Shown here: one piece after another, positions 51,461-62,264 of the stretch
Numbering within the stretch: position 1 is the first letter of the stretch
How the letters are laid out: each line of letters starts with the position of its first letter
NCBI RefSeq assembly: GCF_964355755.1
Contig: NC_092670.1
Coordinates: 27,517,795-27,581,794 of the forward strand
Direction of reading: 5' to 3'
Length of the DNA: 64,000 bases
Origin: Antedon mediterranea
Lineage: Eukaryota; Echinodermata; Crinoidea; Comatulida; Antedonidae
Made by a program: the position numbers and the translations under genes
The notes under the pieces: generated by a model
What the model was told of the DNA's origin: nothing
Database searches by the model: none
The model's input: the letters and a program-made list of their open reading frames with translations, nothing else

Positions 51461-53820
51461 AAGTAATTCTAAGCACTTTGGTGTTTTTATGGTAACGAGT
51501 TTTTTTGAATATCACAAAATGGTCTAAAATGTCTCCAAATGCGATTTGAAGCTTTTCTAAGCACTTTAGTGTTTTTATGGTAACGAGTTATTTCGAAAAT
51601 CACAAAATGGTCTAAAACGTCTCCAAATGCGATTTGAAGCTATTCTGTACACTTTGCTGTTTTGTGTGAATAATTTTTGTCAAAATGCTCAAAATGGTCA
51701 AAAACGTTTTTTAATACTATATTAAGCTATTTTGTGCTCTTTGATGTTTTTGTGTGAAAAGTTTTATCGAAATGCTCAAAATGGTCTAAAACGGTTTCTA
51801 ATGTGATTTTAAGCACTTTGATGTTTTTATGTTAACAACTTTTTTAGAAAATCACAAAATGGTCTAAAACGTCTCCAAATGCGATTTGAAGCTATTCTAA
51901 GCACTTTGGTGTTTTTATGGTAACGAGTTTTTTTGAATATCACAAAATGGTCTAAAATGTCTCCAAATGCGATTTGAAGCTTTTCTAAGCACTTTGGTGT
52001 TTTTATGTTAACAAGTTTTTTCGAAAATCACAAAATGGTCTAAAACGTCTCCAAATGTGATTTGAAGCTATTCTAAACACTTTGGTGTTTTTATGTTAAC
52101 AAGTTTTTTCGAAAATCACAAATTGGTCTAAAACGTCTCCAAATGCGATTTGAAGCTATTTTAAGCACTTTGGTGTTTTTGTGTAACCAAGTTTTTTCGA
52201 AAATCACAAAAGGGTCTAAAATGTCTCAAAATGCGATTTGAAGCTATTCTGTACACTTTGATGTTTTTTTTGTTAACAAGTTTTTTCGAAAGTCACAAAA
52301 TGGTCTAAAACGTCTCCAAATGCGATTTGAAGCTATTCTAAGCACTTTGGTGTTTTTATGTTAACAAGTTTTTTCGAAAATCACAAAATGGTCTAAAACG
52401 TCTCCAAATGCGATTTGAAGCTATTCTAAGCAATTTGGTGTTTTTATGTTAACAAGTTTTTTCGAAAATCACAAAATGGTCTAAAATGTCTCCAAATGCG
52501 ATTTGAAGCTTTTCTAAGCACTTTGGTGTTTTTATGTTAACAAGTTTTTTCGAAAATCACAAAATGGTCTAAAACGTCTCCAAATGCGATTTGAAGCTAT
52601 TCTGTACACTTTGCTGTTTTGTGTGAATAATTTTTGTCGAAATGCTCAAAATGGTCAAAAACGTTTTTAAATACGATATTAAGCTATTTTGTGCTCTTTG
52701 ATGTTTTTGTGTGAAAAGTTTTATCGAAATGCTCAAAATGGTCTAAAACGGTTTCTAATGTGATTTTAAGCACTTTGATGTTTTTATGTTAACAACTTTT
52801 TTAGAAAATCACAAAATGGTCTAAAACGTCTCCAAATGCGATTTGAAGCAATTCTTAGCACTTTGGTGTTTTTATGGTAACGAGTTTTTTTGAATATCAC
52901 AAAATGGTCTAAAATGTCTCCAAATGCGATTTGAAGCTTTTCTAAGCACTTTGGTGTTTTTATGGTAACGAGTTATTTCGAAAATCACAAAATGGTCTAA
53001 AACGTCTCCAAATGCGATTTGAAGCTATTCTGTACACTTTGCTGTTTTGTGTGAATAATTTTTGTCAAAATGCTCAAAATGGTCAAAAACGTTTTTAAAT
53101 ACTATATTAAGCTATTTTGTGCTCTTTGATGTTTTTGTGTGAAAAGTTTTATCGAAATGCTCAAAATGGTCTAAAACGGTTTCTAATGTGATTTTAAGCA
53201 CTTTGATGTTTTTATGTTAACAACTTTTTTAGAAAATTACAAAATGGTGTAAAACGTCTCCAAATGCGATTTGAAGCTATTCTAAGCAATTTGGTGTTTT
53301 TATGTTAACAAGTTTTTTCGAAAATCACAAAATGGTCTAAAACGTCTCCAAATGCGATTTGAAGCAATTCTAAGCACTTTTGTGTTTTTATGTTAACAAG
53401 TTTTTTCGAAAATCACAAAATGGTCTAAAATGTCTCCAAATGCGATTTGAAGCTTTTCTAAGCACTTTTGTGTTTTTATGTTTACAAGTTTTTTCGAAAA
53501 TCACAAAATGGTCTAAAACGTCTCCAAATGCGATTTGAAGCTATTCTGTACACTTTGCTGTTTTGTGTGAATAATTTTTGTCAAAATGCTCAAAATGGTC
53601 AAAAACGTTTTTAAATACTATATTAAGCTATTTTGTGTTCTTTGATGTTTTTATGTGAAAAGTTTTATCGAAATGCTCAAAATGGTCTAAAACGGTTTCT
53701 AATGTGATTTTAAGAACTTTGTTGTTTTTATGTTAAAAACTTTTTTAGAAAATCACAAAATGGTCTAAAACGTCTCCAAATGCGATTTGAAGCAATTCTA
53801 AGCACTTTGGTGTTTTTATG
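51461..53820 (+). repeat. Restarted 7245-type unit and link to the last block
   Basis: 51461 to about 52260 follows the start of the 7245-bp unit (aaaacgttttttaatac near 51705, gcactttagtg near 51563), but has ggtctaaaacg where the other two copies have ggtggaaaacg. The rest (about 52300-53820) is ordinary A, B and C monomers like the end of the 3448-bp unit. I see nothing else in it. Confidence 0.68.
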
Positions 53821-56800
53821 TTAACACGTTTTTTCGAAAATCACAAAATGGTCTACAACGTCTCCAAATGCGATTTGAAGCTATTCTAAGCACTTTGGTG
53901 TTTTTATGTTAATAAGTTTTTTCGAAAATCACAAAGTGGTATAAAACGTCTCCAAATGCGATTTTAAGGTATTCTAAGCACTTTGGTGTTTTTATGTTAA
54001 CAAGTTTTTTCGAAAATCACAAAATGGTCTAAAACGTCTCCAAATGTGATTTGAAGCTATTCTAAACACTTTGGTGTTTTTATGTTAACAAGTTTTTTCG
54101 AAAATCACAAATTGGTCTAAAACGTCTCCAAATGCGATTTGAAGCTATTTTAAGCACTTTGGTGTTTTTTTGTAACCAAGTTTTTTCGAAAATCACAAAA
54201 GGGTCTAAAATGTCTCAAAATGCGATTTGAAGCTATTCTGTACACTTTGATGTTTTTATGTTAACAACTTTTTTAGAAAATAACAAAATGGTCTAAAACG
54301 TCTCCAAATGCGATTTGAAGCAATTCTAAGCACTTTGGTGTTTTTATGGTAACGAGTTTTTTTGAATATCACAAAATGGTCTAAAATGTCTCCAAATGCG
54401 ATTTGAAGCTTTTCTAAGCACTTTGGTGTTTTTATGTTAACAAGTTTTTTCGAAAATCACAAAATGGTCTAAAACGTCTCCAAATGCGATTTGAAGCTAT
54501 TCTGTACACTTTGCTGTTTTGTGTGAATAATTTTTGTCGAAATGCTCAAAATGGTCAAAAACGTTTTTAAATACGATATTAAGCTATTTTGTGCTCTTTG
54601 ATGTTTTTGTGTGAAAAGTTTTATCGAAATGCTCAAAATGGTCTAAAACGGTTTCTAATGTGATTTTAAGCACTTTGATGTTTTTATGTTAACAACTTTT
54701 TTAGAAAATCACAAAATGGTCTAAAACGTCTCCAAATGCGATTTGAAGCAATTCTAAGCACTTTGGTGTTTTTATGGTAACGAGTTTTTTTGAATATCAC
54801 AAAATGGTCTAAAATGTCTCCAAATGCGATTTGAAGCTTTTCTAAGCACTTTGGTGTTTTTATGTTTACAAGTTTTTTCGAAAATCACAAAATGGTCTAA
54901 AACGGCTCCAAATACGATTTGAAGCTATTCTAAGCACTTTGGTGTTTTTATGTTAACAAGTTTTTTCGAAAATCACAAAATGGTCTAAAACGTCTCCAAA
55001 TGCGATTTGAAGCTATTCTAAGCACTTTGGTGTTTTTATGTTAACAAGTTTTTTCGAAAATCACAAAATGGTGTAAAACGTCTCCAAATGCGATTTGAAG
55101 CTATTCTAAGCAATTTTGTGTTTTTATGTTAAAAAGTTTTTTCGAAAATCACAAAATGGTCTAAAACGTCTCCAAATGCGATTTGAAGCTATTCTAAGCA
55201 CTTTTGTGTTTTTATGTTAACAAGTTTTTTCGAAAATCACAAAATGGTCTAAAATGTCTCAAAATGCGATTTGAAGCTATTCTGTACACTTTGCTGTTTT
55301 GTGTGAATAATTTTTGTCAAAATGCTCAAAATGGTCAAAAACGTTTTTAAATACTATATTAAGCTATTTTGTGTTCTTTGATGTTTTTGTGTGAAAAGTT
55401 TTTTCGAAATGCTCAAAATGGTCTAAAACGGTTTCTAATGTGATTTTAAGCACTTTGATGTTTTTATGTTAACAACTTTTTTAGAAAAATACAAAATGGT
55501 CTAAAACGTCTCCAAATGCGATTTGAAGCAATTCTAAGCACTTTGGTGTTTTTATGTTAACAAGTTTTTTCGAAAATCACAAAATGGTCTAAAACGTCTC
55601 CAAATGCGATTTGAAGCTATTCTGTACACTTTGCTGTTTTGTGTGAATAATTTTTGTCGAAATGCTCAAAATGGTCAAAAACGTTTTTAAATACGATATT
55701 AAGCTATTTTGTGCTCTTTGATGTTTTTGTGTGAAAAGTTTTATCGAAATGCTCAAAATGGTCTAAAACGGTTTCTAATGTGATTTTAAGCACTTTGGTG
55801 TTTTTATGTTAACAAGTTTTTTCGAAAATCACAAAATGGTCTAAAACGTCTCCAAATGTGATTTGAAGCTATTCTAAACACTTTGGTGTTTTTATGTTAA
55901 CAAGTTTTTTCGAAAATCACAAATTGGTCTAAAACGTCTCCAAATGCGATTTGAAGCTATTTTAAGCACTTTGGTGTTTTTGTGTAACCAAGTTTTTTCG
56001 AAAATCACAAAAGGGTCTAAAATGTCTCAAAATGCGATTTGAAGCTATTCTGTACACTTTGATGTTTTTTTGTTAACAAGTTTTTTCGAAACTCACAAAA
56101 TGGTCTAAAACGTCTCCAAATCCGATTTGAAGCTATTCTAAGCACTTTGCTGTTTTGTGTGAATAATTTTTGTCGAAATGCTCAAAATGGTCAAAAACGT
56201 TTTTAAATACGATATTAAGCTATTTTGTGCTCTTTGATGTTTTTGTGTGAAAAGTTTTATCGAAATGCTCAAAATGGTCTAAAACGGTTTCTAATGTGAT
56301 TTTAAGCACTTTGATGTTTTTATGTTAACAACTTTTTTAGAAAATCACAAAATGGTCTAAAACGTCTCCAAATGCGATTTGAAGCAATTCTAAGCACTTT
56401 GGTGTTTTTATGGTAACGAGTTTTTTTGAATATCACAAAATGGTCTAAAATGTCTCCAAATGCGATTTGAAGCTTTTCTAAGCACTTTGGTGTTTTTATG
56501 TTAACAAGTTTTTTCGAAAATCACAAAATGGTCTAAAACGTCTCCAAATGCGATTTGAAGCTATTCTGTACACTTTGCTGTTTTGTGTGAATAATTTTTG
56601 TCGAAATGCTCAAAATGGTCAAAAACGTTTTTAAATACGATATTAAGCTATTTTGTGCTCTTTGATGTTTTTGTGTGAAAAGTTTTATCGAAATGCTCAA
56701 AATGGTCTAAAACGGTTTCTAATGTGATTTTAAGCACTTTGATGTTTTTATGTTAACAACTTTTTTAGAAAATCACAAAATGGTCTAAAACGTCTCCAAA

Positions 56801-57784
56801 TGCGATTTGAAGCAATTCTAAGCACTTTGGTGTTTTTATGGTAACGAGTTTTTTTGAATATCACAAAATGGTCTAAAATGTCTCCAAATGCGATTTGAAG
56901 CTTTTCTAAGCACTTTGGTGTTTTTATGGTAACGAGTTATTTCGAAAATCACAAAATGGTCTAAAACGTCTCCAAATGCGATTTGAAGCTATTCTGTACA
57001 CTTTGCTGTTTTGTGTGAATAATTTTTGTCAAAATGCTCAAAATGGTCAAAAACGTTTTTAAATACTATATTAAGCTATTTTGTGCTCTTTGATGTTTTT
57101 GTGTGAAAAGTTTTATCGAAATGCTCAAAATGGTCTAAAACGGTTTCTAATGTGATTTTAAGCACTTTGATGTTTTTATGTTAACAACTTTTTTAGAAAA
57201 TTACAAAATGGTGTAAAACGTCTCCAAATGCGATTTGAAGCTATTCTAAGCAATTTGGTGTTTTTATGTTAACAAGTTTTTTCGAAAATCACAAAATGGT
57301 ATAAAACGTCTCCAAATGCGATTTGAAGCTATTCTAAGCACTTTTGTGTTTTTATGTTAACAAGTTTTTTCAAAAATCACAAAATGGTCTAAAATGTCTC
57401 CAAATGCGATTTGAAGCTTTTCTAAGCACTTTTGTGTTTTTATGTTTACAAGTTTTTTCGAAAATCACAAAATGGTCTAAAACGTCTCCAAATGCAATTT
57501 GAAGCTATTCTGTACACTTTGCTGTTTTGTGTGAATAATTTTTGTCAAAATGCTCAAAATGGTCAAAAACGTTTTTAAATACTATATTAAGCTATTTTGT
57601 GTTCTTTGATGTTTTTATGTGAAAAGTTTTATCGAAATGCTCAAAATGGTCTAAAACGGTTTCTAATGTGATTTTAAGAACTTTGATGTTTTTATGTTAA
57701 AAACTTTTTTAGAAAATCACAAAATGGTCTAAAACGTCTCCAAATGCGATTTGAAGCAATTCTAAGCACTTTGGTGTTTTTATG
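53821..57784 (+). repeat. 3964-bp higher-order period
   Basis: Defined by the gttaacacg tag (53821 and 57785) and confirmed by the TATAAAA copy (53940 and 57904). The length equals 7x252 + 25x88, 46 monomers, and I count seven C copies inside. Relative to the 3448-bp unit it has one more A4-B-C module of 516 bp. The private form gtttttttgtaacc near 54168 is absent from the next copy. Confidence 0.85.
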
Positions 57785-60700
57785 TTAACACGTTTTTTCG
57801 AAAATCACAAAATGGTCTACAACGTCTCCAAATGCGATTTGAAGCTATTCTAAGCACTTTGGTGTTTTTATGTTAACAAGTTTTTTCGAAAATCACAAAG
57901 TGGTATAAAACGTCTCCAAATGCGATTTTAAGGTATTCTAAGCACTTTGGTGTTTTTATGTTAACAAGTTTTTTCGAAAATCACAAAATGGTCTAAAACG
58001 TCTCCAAATGTGATTTGAAGCTATTCTAAACACTTTGGTGTTTTTATGTTAACAAGTTTTTTCGAAAATCACAAATTGGTCTAAAACGTCTCCAAATGCG
58101 ATTTGAAGCTATTTTAAGCACTTTGGTGTTTTTGTGTAACCAAGTTTTTTCGAAAATCACAAAAGGGTCTAAAATGTCTCAAAATGCGATTTGAAGCTAT
58201 TCTGTACACTTTGATGTTTTTATGTTAACAACTTTTTTAGAAAATCACAAAATGGTCTAAAACGTCTCCAAATGCAATTTGAAGCAATTCTAAGCACTTT
58301 GGTGTTTTTATGGTAACGAGTTTTTTTGAATATCACAAAATGGTCTAAAATGTCTCCAAATGCGATTTGAAGCTTTTCTAAGCACTTTGGTGTTTTTATG
58401 TTAACAAGTTTTTTCGAAAATCACAAAATGGTCTAAAACGTCTCCAAATGCGATTTGAAGCTATTCTGTACACTTTGCTGTTTTGTGTGAATAATTTTTG
58501 TCGAAATGCTCAAAATGGTCAAAAACGTTTTTAAATACGATATTAAGCTATTTTGTGCTCTTTGATGTTTTTGTGTGAAAAGTTTTATCGAAATGCTCAA
58601 AATGGTCTAAAACGGTTTCTAATGTGATTTTAAGCACTTTGATGTTTTTATGTTAACAACTTTTTTAGAAAATCACAAAATGGTCTAAAACGTCTCCAAA
58701 TGCGATTTGAAGCAATTCTAAGCAATTTGGTGTTTTTATGGTAACGAGTTTTTTTGAATATCACAAAATGGTCTAAAATGTCTCCAAATGCGATTTGAAG
58801 CTTTTCTAAGCACTTTGGTGTTTTTATGTTTACAAGTTTTTTCGAAAATCACAAAATGGTCTAAAACGGCTCCAAATACGATTTGAAGCTATTCTAAGCA
58901 CTTGGTGTTTTTATGTTAACAAGTTTTTTCGAAAATCACAAAATGGTCTAAAAAGTCTCCAAATGCGATTTGAAGCTATTCTAAGCACTTTGGTGTTTTT
59001 ATGTTAACAAGTTTTTTCGAAAATCACAAAATGGTGTAAAACGTCTCCAAATGCGATTTGAAGCTATTCTAAGCAATTTTGTGTTTTTATGTTAACAAGT
59101 TTTTTCGAAAATCACAAAATGGTCTAAAACGTCTCCAAATGCGATTTGAAGCTATTCTAAGCACTTTTGTGTTTTTATGTTAACAAGTTTTTTCGAAAAT
59201 CACAAAATGGTCTAAAATGTCTCAAAATGCGATTTGAAGCTATTCTGTACACTTTGCTGTTTTGTGTGAATAATTTTTGTCAAAATGCTCAAAATGGTCA
59301 AAAACGTTTTTAAATACTATATTAAGCTATTTTGTGTTCTTTGATGTTTTTGTGTGAAAAGTTTTTTTGAAATGCTCAAAATGGTCTAAAACGGTTTCTA
59401 ATGTGATTTTAAGCACTTTGATGTTTTTATGTTAACAACTTTTTTAGAAAATTACAAAATGGTCTAAAACGTCTCCAAATGCGATTTGAAGCAATTCTAA
59501 GCACTTTGGTGTTTTTATGTTAACAAGTTTTTTCGAAAATCACAAAATGGTCTAAAACGTCTCCAAATGCTATTTGAAGCTATTCTGTACACTTTGCTGT
59601 TTTGTGTGAATAATTTTTGTTGAAATGCTCAAAATGGTCAAAAACGTTTTTAAATACGATATTAAGCTATTTTGTGCTCTTTGATGTTTTTGTGTGAAAA
59701 GTTTTATCTAAATGCTCAAAATGGTCTAAAACGGTTTCTCATGTGATTTTAAGCACTTTGGTGTTTTTATGTTAACAAGTTTTTTCGAAAATCACAAAAT
59801 GGTCTAAAATGTCTCCAAATGCGATTTGAAGCTTTTCTAAGCACTTTGGTGTTTTTATGTTAACAAGTTTTTTCGAAAATCACAAAATGGTCTAAAACGT
59901 CTCCAAATGTGATTTGAAGCTATTCTAAACACTTTGGTGTTTTTATGTTAACAAGTTTTTTCGAAAATCACAAATTGGTCTAAAACGTCTCCAAATGCGA
60001 TTTGAAGCAATTCTAAGCACTTTGGTGTTTTTATGTTAACAAGTTTTTTTCGAAAATCACAAAATGGTCTAAAACCTCTCCAAATGCGATTTGAAGCTAT
60101 TCTGTACACTTTGCTTTTTTGTGTGAATAATTTTTGTCGAAATGCTCAAAATGGTCAAAAACGTTTTTAAATACGATATTAAGCTATTTTGTGCTCTTTG
60201 ATGTTTTTGTGTGAAAAGTTTTATCGAAATGCTCAAAATGGTCTAAAACGGTTTCTAATGTGATTTTAAGCACTTTGGTGTTTTTATGTTAACAAGTTTT
60301 TTCGAAAATCACAAAATGGTCTAAAACGTCTCCAAATGTGATTTGAAGCTATTCTAAACACTTTGGTGTTTTTATGTTAACAAGTTTTTTCGAAAATCAC
60401 AAATTGGTCTAAAACGTCTCCAAATGCGATTTGAAGCTATTTTAAGCACTTTGGTGTTTTTGTGTAACCAAGTTTTTTCGAAAATCACAAAAGGGTCTAA
60501 AATGTCTCAAAATGCGATTTGAAGCTATTCTGTACACTTTGATGTTTTTTTGTTAACAAGTTTTTTCGAAAGTCACAAAATGGTCTAAAACGTCTCCAAA
60601 TGCGATTTGAAGCTATTCTAAGCACTTTGCTGTTTTGTGTGAATAATTTTTGTCGAAATGCTCAAAATGGTCAAAAACGTTTTTAAATACGATATTAAGC

Positions 60701-62264
60701 TATTTTGTGCTCTTTGATGTTTTTGTGTGAAAAGTTTTATCGAAATGCTCAAAATGGTCTAAAACGGTTTCTAATGTGATTTTAAGCACTTTGATGTTTT
60801 TATGTTAACAACTTTTTTAGAAAATCACAAAATGGTCTAAAACGTCTCCAAATGCGATTTGAAGCAATTCTAAGCACTTTGGTGTTTTTATGGTAACGAG
60901 TTTTTTTGAATATCACAAAATGGTCTAAAATGTCTCCAAATGCGATTTGAAGCTTTTCTAAGCACTTTGGTGTTTTTATGTTAACAAGTTTTTTCGAAAA
61001 TCACAAAATGGTCTAAAACGTCTCCAAATGCGATTTGAAGCTATTCTGTACACTTTGCTGTTTTGTGTGAATAATTTTTGTCGAAATGCTCAAAATGGTC
61101 AAAAACGTTTTTAAATACGATATTAAGCTATTTTGTGCTCTTTGATGTTTTTGTGTGAAAAGTTTTATCGAAATGCTCAAAATGGTCTAAAACGGTTTCT
61201 AATGTGATTTTAAGCACTTTGATGTTTTTATGTTAACAACTTTTTTAGAAAATCACAAAATGGTCTAAAACGTCTCCAAATGCGATTTGAAGCAATTCTA
61301 AGCACTTTGGTGTTTTTATGGTAACGAGTTTTTTTGAATATCACAAAATGGTCTAAAATGTCTCCAAATGCGATTTGAAGCTTTTCTAAGCACTTTGGTG
61401 TTTTTATGGTAACGAGTTATTTCGAAAATCACAAAATGGTCTAAAACGTCTCCAAATGCGATTTGAAGCTATTCTGTACACTTTGCTGTTTTGTGTGAAT
61501 AATTTTTGTCAAAATGCTCAAAATGGTCAAAAACGTTTTTAAATACTATATTAAGCTATTTTGTGCTCTTTGATGTTTTTGTGTGAAAAGTTTTATCGAA
61601 ATGCTCAAAATGGTCTCAAACGGTTTCTAATGTGATTTTAAGCACTTTGATGTTTTTATGTTAACAACTTTTTTAGAAAATTACAAAATGGTGTAAAACG
61701 TCTCCAAATGCGATTTGAAGCTATTCTAAGCAATTTGGTGTTTTTATGTTAACAAGTTTTTTCGAAAATCACAAAATTGTCTAAAACGTCTCCAAATGCG
61801 ATTTGAAGCTATTCTAAGCACTTTTGTGTTTTTATGTTAACAAGTTTTTTCGAAAATCACAAAATGGTCTAAAATGTCTCCAAATGCGATTTGAAGCTTT
61901 TCTAAGCACTTTTGTGTTTTTATGTTTACAAGTTTTTTCGAAAATCACAAAATGGTCTAAAACGTCTCCAAATGCGATTTGAAGCTATTCTGTACACTTT
62001 GCTGTTTTGTGTGAATAATTTTTGTCAAAATGCTCAAAATGGTCAAAAACGTTTTTAAATACTATATTAAGCTATTTTGTGTTCTTTGATGTTTTTATGT
62101 GAAAAGTTTTATCGTAATGCTCAAAATGGTCTAAAACGGTTTCTAATGTGATTTTAAGAACTTTGATGTTTTTATGTTAAAAACTTTTTTAGAAAATCAC
62201 AAAATGGTCTAAAACGTCTCCAAATGCGATTTGAAGCAAATCTAAGCACTTTGGTGTTTTTATG
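57785..62264 (+). repeat. 4480-bp higher-order period
   Basis: The same two tags (57785 to 62265, and 57904 to 62384) give 4480 bp = 8x252 + 28x88, with eight C copies. The extra 516 bp lies between the acggctccaaatacg tag (58868) and the cgaaagtcac position (60569). Private changes include gcaatttgaag near 58274, cttggtg near 58901 and gtttctcatg near 59735. Confidence 0.85.
59985..60480 (+). repeat. Inserted module from another block
   Basis: An aaattgg copy changes mid-monomer to gaagcaattc near 60005, then an A copy with T7 and aaaacctctcc, a B, a C and a second gtg/aaattgg pair follow. The T7 and aaaacctctcc tags otherwise belong to the blocks at 1, 14.5, 20.4 and 41.3 kb. The module accounts for the added 516 bp (with the extra gcttttc copy near 59766). 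The inserted A has gctttttt where others have gctgtttt. Confidence 0.75.
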
